Assembly (NCBI GenBank): GCA_017521405.1
Contig: JAFXCP010000031.1
Span: 1 to 35,385 of the forward strand
DNA from: Akkermansia sp.
GTDB taxonomy: Bacteria > Verrucomicrobiota > Verrucomicrobiia > Verrucomicrobiales > Akkermansiaceae
DNA length: 35,385 nt
Direction of reading: 5' to 3'
Of this stretch, positions 1 to 7,754 are shown piece after piece; position 1 is the first letter of the stretch; every line of letters starts with the position of its first letter. The position numbers were made by a program, and so were the translations under genes. The notes below the pieces were generated by a model. It searched no databases. It had not been told where the DNA came from and worked only from the letters and a program-made list of their open reading frames with translations.

Positions 1-2
1 TG

Positions 3-278
3 AGCCATCTGTTCCAATGCACGGTGGAGGGTGATTTGAACTTCGATGTGGATACGGAGGCTTTGGTGGCCGCCGGGTACACGGGAGTGGAGCTGGATTT
101 CGGCAGCGATGCGGATGAGGATTACAGCAATCTGACGCTGAGCATGGCCGGTGCCACTTATGAGGGCACGGAGGGGAATGTGGCGGGCTTTACACTGCCG
201 ACGATTCCTGAGCCTTCCACGGCGACGCTGAGTCTGCTGGCGCTGGCGGCTCTGGCTTCCCGCCGCCGCCGGGGCTGA
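3..278 (+). CDS. PEP-CTERM sorting domain protein, 3' part only
   Basis: The reading frame is already open at base 3, so the gene starts upstream of the window and only its C-terminal ~91 residues are seen. A GTG at 24 is in frame but there is no reason to call it the start. The tail has the PEP-CTERM arrangement: a Pro-Glu-Pro-Ser-Thr motif, a short Leu/Ala-rich membrane-spanning stretch, then an Arg cluster (RRRRG) at the very end. This family is exported and its tail is recognised by an exosortase-like system, usually for surface or extracellular-matrix proteins. The visible part upstream of the motif is Gly/Asp-rich and gives no enzymatic clue. A strong terminator follows directly. The sorting tail is clear; the function of the body is unknown. 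Confidence 0.85.
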   Translation, partial: SHLFQCTVEGDLNFDVDTEALVAAGYTGVELDFGSDADEDYSNLTLSMAGATYEGTEGNVAGFTLPTIPEPSTATLSLLALAALASRRRRG

Positions 279-311
279 GTCTGAAAGAAACAATCATTCT
301 ATCATCTCCCC

Positions 312-348
312 CCCCCGCTCTGTTTGAGGCAGAGCGGGGGATTTTTTT
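312..348 (+). terminator. Rho-independent terminator after the PEP-CTERM gene
   Basis: An 11-base perfect stem (312-322 pairs with 330-340, GC-rich) encloses a 7-base loop and is followed by A and then seven T (342-348). It lies 33 bases after the stop codon. Confidence 0.9.
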
Positions 349-357
349 GCCGTGCCG

Positions 358-396
358 AGAAAATGAAAGGGAGCCGCCTATGGTAGAGGCGGCTCC
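358..396 (-). terminator. Terminator of the rpmH-rnpA-yidD-yidC cluster
   Basis: A 10-base perfect stem (370-379 with 387-396), read on the minus strand, is followed by a T-rich stretch (complement of 358-369). It sits just past the yidC stop and faces the PEP-CTERM terminator, as expected for convergent transcription units. Confidence 0.75.
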
Positions 397-433
397 GATG
401 GGGAGGGGATATAGCGCGGATGCGTGAGGGGGG

Positions 434-2314
434 TTATTTTTTGGTCACGTTACGCATTTGCGCTTGGCGTTGCTGCTCTGCCATGGCGGCTTGCTGGGCG
501 TCCATCATGCGTTCCATAAAGCTCTTTTTGCCGTTTTTCTTGCGTACGGGTTTGACGAGTTCCGGGGCGGGGAGACGGCGGATGATGAGGGTTTGGATGA
601 TGGAGATGATGTTATTGGTGGTCCAGTACAGGCCGAGGGCGCTGGGGTAGTAGTAACAGAACACCAGGAACATGAGCGGCATCCAACGCATGATGCGTAC
701 CTGCGTGGCATCACCGGTGGCGGGGGTCATGTGCATTTGCAGCATGGTGGTGAGCGTCATCAAAATGGGCAGCACGTTCACCGGAATATCCAAGCCAAGG
801 ATGTGGATGGTGAAGATGGTGTCCATGAGGGAGAGGTCGCTCACCCAGGCAAGGAAGGATTCACCACGGAATTCGGCAGCGGTTTGCAGTACCCAGAAGA
901 AGGAGAAGAAGATGGGCATTTGGAGCAGCATGGGCAGGCAGCCACCCATGGGGGAGATGCCATACTCGCGGTAGAGCTTCATCATCTCCATCTGGACACG
1001 CTGGGGGTCGTTCGGGTATTTTTCCTTGAGCTCCTGCATTTTTGGTTGCAGGAGGCTCATACGCTTCATGCTGGTGTAGCTCTTGCGGTAGAGCGGCCAG
1101 ATGAGGAGGCGGATGGTGACCGTCATGGCGATAATGGCCCAACCCCAGTTACCGAACCAGCCATGGTAGACGTTGATAATCCAGTTCATGGGGTAGCTGA
1201 TGATGGTGAAGATGCCGTAGTCCATCACGCGGTCAATCATGCGGAAGTTATCCGTCATGTCATCGAGCATGAGGTTGAGCTTGGGCCCGGTAAAGATGTC
1301 GAAGGAGAAGTTTTTCTGGCCACCGTGCATAGCGGCGGTTTTGCCGGCGAGGGAGAAATCCGGCAGGCCGAGAGCGAGTTCCAAATGCTCGGTTTTTTCT
1401 CCTGTCACTTGGAGGGGCAGCTGGGTGGGGGCGGCGTAGAAAGCGTTGTTGGCGGAGGCTTTGTCGGGTTTGATGATGGTGGCGTAGTACTGGTTCATCA
1501 GACCTGCCCATTCCATGTTATCGAGGCCGGTTTCGTAGCAACGCTCTTTGGTTTTTCCGAACCAGGGGCGGAAATCGCCGGGGGCGTGCTTCTCGAAGCT
1601 GCCATCCACGAGGTTGACGTAGTAGGTGTAGTAGGCAAACTCATCCGAGGAGATTTGGCCCATGCCGCCGGCATAGAGACCCCAATCCCGGGCATCCAGA
1701 GTTTGGCCGGAGCTGTTTTGCACATCCACCTTGAGGTTCAGCACATAGGCGTTACCTTCTACGGTGCGTTCTCCTTCCTGTAAGGGTTTGAGGGTGTATG
1801 TTTTGCGGATGATGAGTTCTCCGCAGCGGCCCACGAGGGTTACTTGTTTATCGTTGCTGGCCTCGGGGATGAGGGTGTAGGTGGTGGTGTCGAAGCGCGG
1901 GGCGCGGTCGTTGCTCAGGCCGAAGAGCAGGGTGCCGATGCCGTGGTCGGGGTTGGCGTTGATGCGTACATCGGTGCTGTTGAGTTCTTCCCGAGCGGTG
2001 TTGATGACTTTGCCGAGCATTTCTACACCGGAGATGCTGCCGCCTACGTTTTGGAAACTGTAACGAGCCACGGGCTTGCCTTCGCTATCGCGGGTGGTAA
2101 GGGTGGCTATGGTTTCCGGCTTGGCGGTCGGGGTGGTGGCGGGAAGGGTGGCCGTTTCCGTGGCGACCGGGGCGGTGGCCGGGGTGGCGGCAGCGCTTTG
2201 TGCCGGGGGCGGGGTGGCAGCAGCCTGCTCTTGGGCGTTCTGGTCGTTGATATACCATTGCAGGCCCAGCAGGGCGATGCAGAGGCTGACGACGAACCAT
2301 GCAGTTTTGTCCAT
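434..2314 (-). CDS. yidC: Membrane protein insertase YidC
   Basis: YidC inserts and folds inner-membrane proteins, alone or with SecYEG. The 626-residue protein has the Gram-negative layout: an N-terminal membrane anchor (about residues 5-21), a Pro/Ala/Thr-rich linker, a large periplasmic beta domain (about 60-345), then the conserved five-helix insertase core. The core shows the helix with the conserved Arg in TIRLLIWPLYRKS, the cytoplasmic helical hairpin rich in Lys, Met and Gln, and the SPMGGCLPMLLQMPIFF segment typical of the family. The C-terminus is basic and could touch the ribosome. It is the last gene of the rpmH-rnpA-yidD-yidC run, 43 bases after yidD, and ends at a terminator. 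Identification is firm. Confidence 0.97.
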   Translation of the reverse strand: MDKTAWFVVSLCIALLGLQWYINDQNAQEQAAATPPPAQSAAATPATAPVATETATLPATTPTAKPETIATLTTRDSEGKPVARYSFQNVGGSISGVEMLGKVINTAREELNSTDVRINANPDHGIGTLLFGLSNDRAPRFDTTTYTLIPEASNDKQVTLVGRCGELIIRKTYTLKPLQEGERTVEGNAYVLNLKVDVQNSSGQTLDARDWGLYAGGMGQISSDEFAYYTYYVNLVDGSFEKHAPGDFRPWFGKTKERCYETGLDNMEWAGLMNQYYATIIKPDKASANNAFYAAPTQLPLQVTGEKTEHLELALGLPDFSLAGKTAAMHGGQKNFSFDIFTGPKLNLMLDDMTDNFRMIDRVMDYGIFTIISYPMNWIINVYHGWFGNWGWAIIAMTVTIRLLIWPLYRKSYTSMKRMSLLQPKMQELKEKYPNDPQRVQMEMMKLYREYGISPMGGCLPMLLQMPIFFSFFWVLQTAAEFRGESFLAWVSDLSLMDTIFTIHILGLDIPVNVLPILMTLTTMLQMHMTPATGDATQVRIMRWMPLMFLVFCYYYPSALGLYWTTNNIISIIQTLIIRRLPAPELVKPVRKKNGKKSFMERMMDAQQAAMAEQQRQAQMRNVTKK

Positions 2315-2357
2315 ATGTGTTTTTGTAATAGTTGTTAGTAAATAGTATGATTGAAAA

Positions 2358-2612
2358 TTAACGGTTGCACCAGCGGTGGGGCGGGGGTACGGGGTCCTCC
2401 CCGCAGCCGCCCCATGGGTTGCAACGAAGGATGCGCCACAGTCCCAGCAGGGTGCCTTTGATGGCTCCGTGTATCTCCACGGCTTGGATAAAGTATGTGG
2501 AGCAGCTGGGGGTGTACCGACAGCCTGCCATGGGACCTGCCAGCAGGTGCAGCGGGCGGCTCAGTATGCGCTTGTAAAAGAGAATGGGCAGGATGACGAT
2601 GCGTTTCAGCAT
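2358..2612 (-). CDS. yidD: Membrane protein insertion efficiency factor YidD
   Basis: This 84-residue protein is the YidD family, a small membrane-associated protein that helps YidC-dependent insertion. The family signature is plain: an amphipathic N-terminus ([17 protein letters not shown]), then [19 protein letters not shown] and [14 protein letters not shown]. The frame extends upstream without a stop, but the ATG at 2610-2612 gives the normal family length and the upstream part looks like out-of-frame rnpA. Its start overlaps the end of rnpA by 7 bases, so the two are probably translationally coupled. It lies in the standard position between rnpA and yidC. Confidence 0.95.
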   Translation of the reverse strand: MLKRIVILPILFYKRILSRPLHLLAGPMAGCRYTPSCSTYFIQAVEIHGAIKGTLLGLWRILRCNPWGGCGEDPVPPPHRWCNR

Positions 2613-2980
2613 GGCGGCGGGGTGGGCGGCAGAAGGTGCGCCCGTTTGAGCAGGCGCAGGAAGTCTTGCTCCAGTTCGCTGTATGTGGCCGTGGCGGCGG
2701 TGTGCCGGGGGATGATGACAACGTAGCGCCCTTGCGAGAGGGTATCCCCATGCGCCCTCAGTATCTCTCGAATGCGGCGGCGCAATAGGTTGCGTACTAC
2801 GGCATGCCCCAGCCGCCGGGTGGTGATGATGCCAAAGCGGGAAGCACGCTCGGCAGCGTTTTCCTCCGGGTAGGGGAGTGTGCTGAAAATAAGAAAACGC
2901 CCTGCTCGGGATGAGCCTTGCGTGCGTACCATGGCGAACTCGGAGGCCCGTTTCATGGTGTGGCACCGCTTCAGCTGCAT
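2606..2980 (-). CDS. rnpA: Ribonuclease P protein component
   Basis: RnpA is the protein subunit of RNase P, which trims the 5' leader from pre-tRNA. The 124-residue product has the conserved basic helix motif [13 protein letters not shown] and the N-terminal LKR...F...R pattern. I chose the ATG at 2980 because it places the family's basic N-terminus ([13 protein letters not shown]) right after the start; an ATG at 2956 would remove part of it. The frame is open further upstream to 3208, but that part overlaps rpmH out of frame and is Pro/His-rich noise. It follows rpmH by 77 bases and overlaps yidD by 7. Confidence 0.93.
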   Translation of the reverse strand: MQLKRCHTMKRASEFAMVRTQGSSRAGRFLIFSTLPYPEENAAERASRFGIITTRRLGHAVVRNLLRRRIREILRAHGDTLSQGRYVVIIPRHTAATATYSELEQDFLRLLKRAHLLPPTPPPC

Positions 2981-3057
2981 CGGTGGACAGGGCGTTATTT
3001 CATGCCGCCGAGGCGGGGCTGGCAGCACCCGCTTTTTCCCGGCAGACAGCGTTGGGC

Positions 3058-3240
3058 TTAACCGTGCTGGATGATGTGGCGCTTGTAATGCACCTCTGCA
3101 CCCTTGGGCAGCAGGCGCTTGCGCCCCTTGGCACGACGGCGGGCGAGGATGGCACGACCGTTCTTGGTGGCCATGCGGGCACGGAAACCGAACTGGCGCT
3201 TGCGGCAACGCTTGGAAGGCTGGTATGTTCTCTTGCTCAT
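3058..3240 (-). CDS. rpmH: Large ribosomal subunit protein bL34, with C-terminal tail
   Basis: The 60-residue product carries the nearly invariant L34 sequence: [18 protein letters not shown], then [22 protein letters not shown]. Bacterial L34 normally stops about there, at 44-47 residues. Here it continues for about 15 more residues, ending in [11 protein letters not shown]34 is a small, very basic protein buried in 23S rRNA of the large subunit. It is first in the rpmH-rnpA-yidD-yidC cluster and has its own promoter about 60 bases upstream. Confidence 0.95.
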   Translation of the reverse strand: MSKRTYQPSKRCRKRQFGFRARMATKNGRAILARRRAKGRKRLLPKGAEVHYKRHIIQHG

Positions 3241-3302
3241 AATTGCTTTTCGTGTTGTGAAGTGGTTCTCGGAATCGCTTTCGCGACCACGGCGGGTGAG
3301 CT

Positions 3303-3330
3303 ATGATACCCTAAAATCCGTGTATGTCAA
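3303..3330 (-). promoter_or_regulatory. Sigma-70-type promoter of rpmH-rnpA-yidD-yidC
   Basis: On the minus strand there is TTGACA (3325-3330), a 16-base spacer and TATCAT (3303-3308), followed by a leader of about 55-60 bases before the rpmH ATG. The element lies only 37 bases past the lpxC-fabZ stop. An inverted repeat (AAAATCCG ... CGGATTTT) flanks the -35 region and may be a weak terminator for lpxC-fabZ. Confidence 0.75.
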
Positions 3331-3367
3331 GCACTGTTGCGGATTTTTTTCGCGTTAGGGGCGAAAT

Positions 3368-4684
3368 TCAGGCATCGGCAAGCATGAATTTGAGTTCGGC
3401 TTCGCAGGTAATCTCACCGTTAACGGTGCAGCGACCTGTGGCAATGCCGATGTTGCCGCGCATTTTGGTAAGCTCGGTTTCGATGATGAGAACATCGCCC
3501 GGTACCACGGGGCGGCGCCACTTCACTTTATCGCAGCTCATAAAGTAGCCCAGTTTGCCGGTGTTTTCCGGCATGCGGAGCATGAGGACGGAAGCCACTT
3601 GCGCCATGGCTTCTACTTGCAGTACCCCCGGCATGACCGGATGCCCCGGGAAGTGCCCTTGGAAGTACTGTTCGTTCATGGTTACGTTCTTCTGGCCTAC
3701 GCATTTGCGCTCTCCTTCGAAGTTGAGGATGCGATCCACCATGAGGAAGGGGTAGCGGTGCGGCAGGAGTTTCATGACTTCCAGCGTGTCCAGTACGGCA
3801 TCCCCGGAGGGGAGGACAAAGGGCTTGGGACGCAGGGCTTCCATGCTTTCGTATTTGCGCTGCATCTTGGCTGCCATTTGGGTGTTGATGCCGTGGCCGG
3901 GCATAACAGCAATGACGTGCCCCATGATGCGGTGACCGTTGAGGATGAGGTCGCCGATGAGGTCCATGGCTTTGTGGCGGGCGCATTCGTTATGGAAGCG
4001 CAGGCCGCCGGCGCAGAGATATTCCTCGCCCTTGATGACGATGGCATTATCCAACGTGCCGCCTTGAATGAGCCCCTTTTCCAGCAGGGGCTGGATATCC
4101 TCGTAAAAGCAGAAGGTACGGCTGTTGCCCAGTTCCCGTTCGTAGTTTTCCGGGGTGATAACGGAGTCGAAATACTGGGTAACACGCCCATTCGGGCCCA
4201 CGGCGGTAAGGGAGATGCGGAAGTGGCGAGCCGGCATGATGATGATGGTGGAGCCATTCTTGTTTTCCACCATCATCGGCTCGCGGATTTCCCAGATTTT
4301 GCAGGGGGCTTCCTGCTCCACAATGCCGGCTTGTTTGATGAGTTCCACATAGGGGGCGGCGGAGCCATCGCCAATGGGCGGCTCGTTGGAGTCCATCTCA
4401 ATAATGGCGTTGTCCACTCCCATGCCGGTGAGGGCGGAGAGGATGTGTTCCACGGTGTGAACCTTGACGGAACCTTCCGCCAGTGTGGTGGCTCGCTCCA
4501 CGGTTTGAACCTTGGCGGCAGAGGCATCAATAAATGGTTTGTCCGGTAAATCTATGCGCCGGAACTTGAACCCTGTGTTCACTTCTGCGGGTTTGATGGT
4601 CAGCTTCACAGAGTTACCTGTGTGCAGGGCCGTGCCTGCAATAGAGGCACACTTTGCGAGGGTTTTTTGCATCTGAATAGCCAT
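3368..4684 (-). CDS. lpxC/fabZ: Bifunctional LpxC-FabZ: UDP-3-O-acyl-N-acetylglucosamine deacetylase and 3-hydroxyacyl-ACP dehydratase
   Basis: This 438-residue protein joins two enzymes. Residues 5 to ~290 are LpxC, the zinc deacetylase that commits to lipid A synthesis: Glu79-His80 in HTVEHILSAL, His237 and Asp241 in RHKAMDLIGD, and His264 in PGHGINT match the catalytic and zinc residues. Residues ~295-438 are FabZ, the hot-dog dehydratase of fatty acid elongation: LLPHRYPFLMVDR holds the catalytic His309, and PGVLQVEAMAQ holds Glu358. The same fusion is known in Bacteroidota and some Verrucomicrobiota. Both enzymes use 3-hydroxyacyl chains, so fusion may balance membrane lipid and lipid A synthesis. 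The presence of LpxC implies a Gram-negative outer membrane. Confidence 0.97.
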   Translation of the reverse strand: MAIQMQKTLAKCASIAGTALHTGNSVKLTIKPAEVNTGFKFRRIDLPDKPFIDASAAKVQTVERATTLAEGSVKVHTVEHILSALTGMGVDNAIIEMDSNEPPIGDGSAAPYVELIKQAGIVEQEAPCKIWEIREPMMVENKNGSTIIIMPARHFRISLTAVGPNGRVTQYFDSVITPENYERELGNSRTFCFYEDIQPLLEKGLIQGGTLDNAIVIKGEEYLCAGGLRFHNECARHKAMDLIGDLILNGHRIMGHVIAVMPGHGINTQMAAKMQRKYESMEALRPKPFVLPSGDAVLDTLEVMKLLPHRYPFLMVDRILNFEGERKCVGQKNVTMNEQYFQGHFPGHPVMPGVLQVEAMAQVASVLMLRMPENTGKLGYFMSCDKVKWRRPVVPGDVLIIETELTKMRGNIGIATGRCTVNGEITCEAELKFMLADA

Positions 4685-4696
4685 AGCTCTGAGGGT

Positions 4697-4725
4697 ATTC
4701 TACACGGATTCAATTCTTTTGTGAA
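4697..4725 (-). promoter_or_regulatory. Probable promoter of lpxC-fabZ
   Basis: TTCACA (4720-4725), 17-base spacer, TAGAAT (4697-4702) on the minus strand. The -10 ends 12 bases before the ATG, so the leader would be only a few bases long and no Shine-Dalgarno is present. Confidence 0.5.
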
Positions 4726-4806
4726 GCTAAATTTTCGAAGAAAGTAAGAGTGCGGTCTAACATTGAGGGGTTTTGAAACATATCCGGGAAATTCGTTGGA
4801 AAAAGC

Positions 4807-4835
4807 TTGCTATTTTGGAGATGAAGGAGTAGAAT
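4807..4835 (+). promoter_or_regulatory. Probable promoter of the ArsB/NhaD-type transporter
   Basis: TTGCTA (4807-4812), 17-base spacer, TAGAAT (4830-4835), 53 bases before the ATG. The spacing is ideal and the -35 moderate. The same -35 hexamer and spacing recur before mutS. Confidence 0.5.
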
Positions 4836-4888
4836 TGCCGTCCTTCATTTCACGCGCACGATTGCGTTGAAAAAACAAGCTTTTTCCT

Positions 4889-6187
4889 ATGTCCTACCAC
4901 GTTAACGCAGCTCTCATAATTTTCATCATTACGTACGGCCTCATTGTTTCTGAGAAGGTGCATCGCACGATTATTGCTCTTTTTGGTGCGATGATGATGG
5001 TGCTGGCGGGGGTGATTACGCAGGAGCAGGCTATTCACCATGTGGACTTTAACACGCTGGCATTGCTCATCGGGATGATGATTCAGGTGCTGGTGCTGAG
5101 TAAGACGGGGTTGTTTCGCTATCTTTCCGTGTGGGCGGCGCAGAAGACGAAGGGGAATCCTGTGGCTTTGTTGATTTCTCTTTCCGTGCTGGTGGCTGTT
5201 TGTTCTGCTCTCTTGGATAATGTGACAACGGTGCTGCTGACGGTTCCCATCACCTTCACGTTGACGCGAGATTTGAAGGTGTCTCCCGTTCCCTTCATCG
5301 TGGCGCAGATTTTTGCTTCCAATATCGGTGGTACCTGCACGATGATTGGCGATCCGCCCAATATCATGATTGCCAGTAAGGTGAAGGAGTTGGATTTTAA
5401 CTCCTTTATCATGAATTTGGTACCGCCCTGCATTCTCATATTTGTGCTCACGATAGCTCTTCTGCTCTATATCTACCGCAAGGATTTGGCGGCGGCAAAG
5501 AGCCGGAATCACCAGCGTGTGATGAATATTAAACGCGAGGGGCTCATCCGCAGTGTGCCGCTGCTGCGCCGCTGCCTGTTTACCTTGGGCATAACGATTT
5601 TTCTGTTCTGCTGCCATGGGCAGATTCCGGGCTGGTGTTTGGAATCCGGCACGATTGCGGTGACGGGGGCATCCCTGCTGCTGCTGCTCACGATGCCGCA
5701 CCATGACCGCGCGTTGGAGGTGGTGCTGAGCCGCGTGGAATGGACCACGATTTTCTTCTTCGTGGGGCTTTTCGTGTTGGTGGGCGGTTTGCAGGTGAAT
5801 GGTATTATCTCTTGGATGGCGGCGCAGGCTATGGCGTTAACACATGGCGAGCCGGTGGCAACGACGATGACGGTGCTGTGGCTGAGTGCTATTATGTCCG
5901 CTTTTGTGGATAATATCCCCTTTGTGGCAACGATGATTCCCATGGTGCAGGATATGGGTGCCATGGGCTTTAGGGATTTGGAGCCGCTGTGGTGGGCGCT
6001 TTCTCTGGGGGCATGCTTGGGCGGCAATGGTACGGTGATTGGTGCCAGTGCCAATGTGGTGGCGCTCGCGCTGGCGCGTAAGCACAATATGAATGTGACC
6101 TTCTGGGGATTTTTTAAAGTGGCTTTCCCGCTGATGCTGATGAGTATTGCCATCTGCTCCGTGTATCTCTGGTTGCGTTATCTGTAA
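4889..6187 (+). CDS. ArsB/NhaD-type (ion transporter superfamily) permease
   Basis: The 432-residue protein is almost entirely membrane helices, about 10-12 of them. It shows the internal repeat of the ion transporter superfamily: a first half with SALLDNVTTVLLTVPI and NIGGTCTMIGDPPNIMI, and a second half with SAFVDNIPFVATMIP and LGGNGTVIGASANVVA. The paired Asp-Asn and Gly-Asp-Pro-Pro-Asn elements are typical of the ArsB/NhaD/P-protein group (arsenite efflux, Na+/H+ antiport, melanosomal P protein). No arsenic genes lie nearby, so a Na+/H+ or anion role is as likely as arsenite export; substrate cannot be read from sequence. The first ATG after a probable promoter is used as start; no clear Shine-Dalgarno. 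It appears to be a single-gene unit. Confidence 0.85.
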   Translation: MSYHVNAALIIFIITYGLIVSEKVHRTIIALFGAMMMVLAGVITQEQAIHHVDFNTLALLIGMMIQVLVLSKTGLFRYLSVWAAQKTKGNPVALLISLSVLVAVCSALLDNVTTVLLTVPITFTLTRDLKVSPVPFIVAQIFASNIGGTCTMIGDPPNIMIASKVKELDFNSFIMNLVPPCILIFVLTIALLLYIYRKDLAAAKSRNHQRVMNIKREGLIRSVPLLRRCLFTLGITIFLFCCHGQIPGWCLESGTIAVTGASLLLLLTMPHHDRALEVVLSRVEWTTIFFFVGLFVLVGGLQVNGIISWMAAQAMALTHGEPVATTMTVLWLSAIMSAFVDNIPFVATMIPMVQDMGAMGFRDLEPLWWALSLGACLGGNGTVIGASANVVALALARKHNMNVTFWGFFKVAFPLMLMSIAICSVYLWLRYL

Positions 6188-6279
6188 TTAGCAGTATGTC
6201 CGATGTTTCGCTGGACAAAGTCCGCCAAATGTGATTTATTACCAGCATTCATTTACTTTTCTCCCCATACAACAAAACT

Positions 6280-6777
6280 ATGAAGTCTTACACCATTTTT
6301 CAGAAGTCTGACGATGAAACCGTCAATGCCTTCCTCGATTGGATGCGTAATCAGGAGCGCGGCGTGTACCGTGCAGCCCTGCGCGAGCTGAGCGCCCTCA
6401 AGAAGCTGCGTCCCCAGTTCATGCAGCAGAAGCCCTTGGAGGAGCAGTTTGCCTGGCTTAAGAAGATGCTCTCTTGGAAGCCCGCCGAGACGATTGCCGA
6501 CCACCTGCTGCAGGTGTGGCTCATCCGCAAGCACGAGAAGATGCTGGTGAGCTTCATCGAGAAGCTGGGTATTGCTCACAATGGCCACGGCGTGGTGGAT
6601 GTGCTGCCGGAGACTCTGGAGGAGGAGCCGCTCAAGGAAGCGGTGGATGCCTTGTTTGCTGAGTATCCCGCCGGGGCAGTTTCCATTTACTTGCAGATGT
6701 TCCAGAACCAGACGGAGACGGGCTGGCCGGAGCTTCAGGCAATTTTGGATTCCGACCCCCGCGTAACGATTAAGTAA
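6280..6777 (+). CDS. Conserved-looking helical protein of unknown function
   Basis: I do not recognise a named family. The 165-residue soluble protein has no signal peptide or membrane helix and reads as all-alpha, rich in Leu, Glu and Lys. Notable elements are a Trp-rich middle (FAWLKKMLSWKPAE, HLLQVWLIRKHEKM), a Gly-His-Gly-Val segment near residue 110, and a C-terminal stretch with WPELQAIL. It lies 22 bases upstream of tadA in the same direction and is probably the first gene of the tadA-ybeY transcription unit. Start is the ATG at 6280 preceded by an A-rich stretch; no Shine-Dalgarno. Codon use matches the neighbours, so it is a real gene. Confidence 0.8.
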   Translation: MKSYTIFQKSDDETVNAFLDWMRNQERGVYRAALRELSALKKLRPQFMQQKPLEEQFAWLKKMLSWKPAETIADHLLQVWLIRKHEKMLVSFIEKLGIAHNGHGVVDVLPETLEEEPLKEAVDALFAEYPAGAVSIYLQMFQNQTETGWPELQAILDSDPRVTIK

Positions 6778-6799
6778 TGCCCCTATTGCCTCCACCTGC

Positions 6800-7315
6800 A
6801 TGGAGACGGAGGATGAACTCTTTATGACACTGGCTATGCGCGAGGCTGAAAAAGCCCGCGCAGCCGGTGAGGTTCCCTGCGGGTGTGTGATTGTAAAGGA
6901 TAAACGCGTCATTGCGCGTGGCTGGAACCAGGTGGAAAGCCTGAAGGATGCCACTGCCCACGCGGAGATGCTGGCCCTCACCGCAGCGGAGTCTGCCGTG
7001 GGGGATTGGCGTTTAGAGGGCTGTACGGTCTATGTTACCAAAGAACCGTGCCCCATGTGTGCCGGGGCATTGGTGCATTGCCGCCCGGATCGCGTGGTGT
7101 TCGGTATTCCGGACCCGAAAGGCGGAGCCTGCGGCGGCTGGATTAACCTGCTGGATTCCAATCCGCCGCTGAATCATAAGTGCGCGGTGCAGGGCGGGGT
7201 GCTGGGGGAGGCTTGTTTGGCACAATTTCGCAGTTTTTTTCAACAGGCCCGTGCCACGGCAAAGGAGCGGAAACGCCGCATGAGAGAGGAGGCTGAGAAT
7301 GATACCGCAGATTGA
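6800..7315 (+). CDS. tadA: tRNA-specific adenosine deaminase TadA-like
   Basis: TadA converts adenosine 34 to inosine in the anticodon of tRNA-Arg(ACG). The 171-residue protein has the cytidine/deoxycytidylate deaminase fold with zinc ligands His54, Cys84 and Cys87 and the proton-shuttling Glu56 (AHAE and PCPMCAGA). The usual GEVPVGAV segment is GEVPCGCV here, adding two cysteines near the active site. Start at 6800 gives the family's N-terminal helix; an internal ATG at 6824 would shorten it. A basic C-terminal tail fits tRNA binding. It overlaps ybeY by 17 bases. Another nucleoside deaminase of the same fold cannot be fully excluded, but no second TadA is seen here. Confidence 0.88.
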   Translation: METEDELFMTLAMREAEKARAAGEVPCGCVIVKDKRVIARGWNQVESLKDATAHAEMLALTAAESAVGDWRLEGCTVYVTKEPCPMCAGALVHCRPDRVVFGIPDPKGGACGGWINLLDSNPPLNHKCAVQGGVLGEACLAQFRSFFQQARATAKERKRRMREEAENDTAD

Positions 7316-7754
7316 GCTTTATCTGAATGCGGAGGGCTCCTGGGTGGAGGAGGCACTGCTGCTGCGCTTTGAACAAGCACTGAATGTGCTGGTGCCGGTG
7401 CTGTTGCAAATGCCGCCGGGGCCGGACCATGTGTTGAGTACTTTGCCCACAGTGGAGATAGCTGTGGTGGACGATGCCGCCATTGCCGCAGTGCATGCCG
7501 ATTTTTTGGATGACCCCACGGCAACGGATGCCATTACGTTCCCCTACGGGGAGATTTTAGTGAGCTGCGATACGGCGGCGGCTTATGCGGAGGCACACGG
7601 AATAGACCGGGAGGAGGAGCTTTTCCGCTATATGGTGCATGGGCTGGTGCATTTGCATGGCTATTTGGATTATGAGCCCGCAGAGCGTGCCGCGCTTTTT
7701 GCCGTGCAGGAGCCTTTGGTGCAGCAATTTTTTCCGGGGAAGGGGGAGCGGTGA
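7299..7754 (+). CDS. ybeY: Endoribonuclease YbeY, variant active site
   Basis: YbeY is a metal-dependent RNase involved in 16S rRNA 3' maturation and ribosome quality control. The 151-residue protein has the family core VVDD...TDAITFPYG and the metal-site helix MVHGLVHLHGYLD. His114 and His118 match the first two zinc ligands, but the third position is Asp124 instead of His, and the conserved Arg of the YR motif is Leu (DFLDDPTATD). Both changes resemble the form I know from Bacteroidota, so the enzyme is probably active and not degenerate. A strong Shine-Dalgarno (GAGAGGAGG) lies before the ATG, inside tadA, so the pair is probably coupled. It overlaps the next gene by four bases. Confidence 0.9.
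   Translation: MIPQIELYLNAEGSWVEEALLLRFEQALNVLVPVLLQMPPGPDHVLSTLPTVEIAVVDDAAIAAVHADFLDDPTATDAITFPYGEILVSCDTAAAYAEAHGIDREEELFRYMVHGLVHLHGYLDYEPAERAALFAVQEPLVQQFFPGKGER

Noticed and set aside
458-1783. Long plus-strand open frame (441 codons) opposite yidC
   Set aside because: It is the antisense of a strongly conserved gene, is His/Gly/Val-rich without domain logic, and has no start signals.
2335-2751. 138-codon minus-strand frame over yidD and rnpA
   Set aside because: Out of frame with both recognised genes and Pro/His/Arg-rich; a shadow.
4850-5704. 284-codon minus-strand frame opposite the ArsB/NhaD-type transporter
   Set aside because: His/Gln/Arg-rich antisense product of a membrane protein gene.
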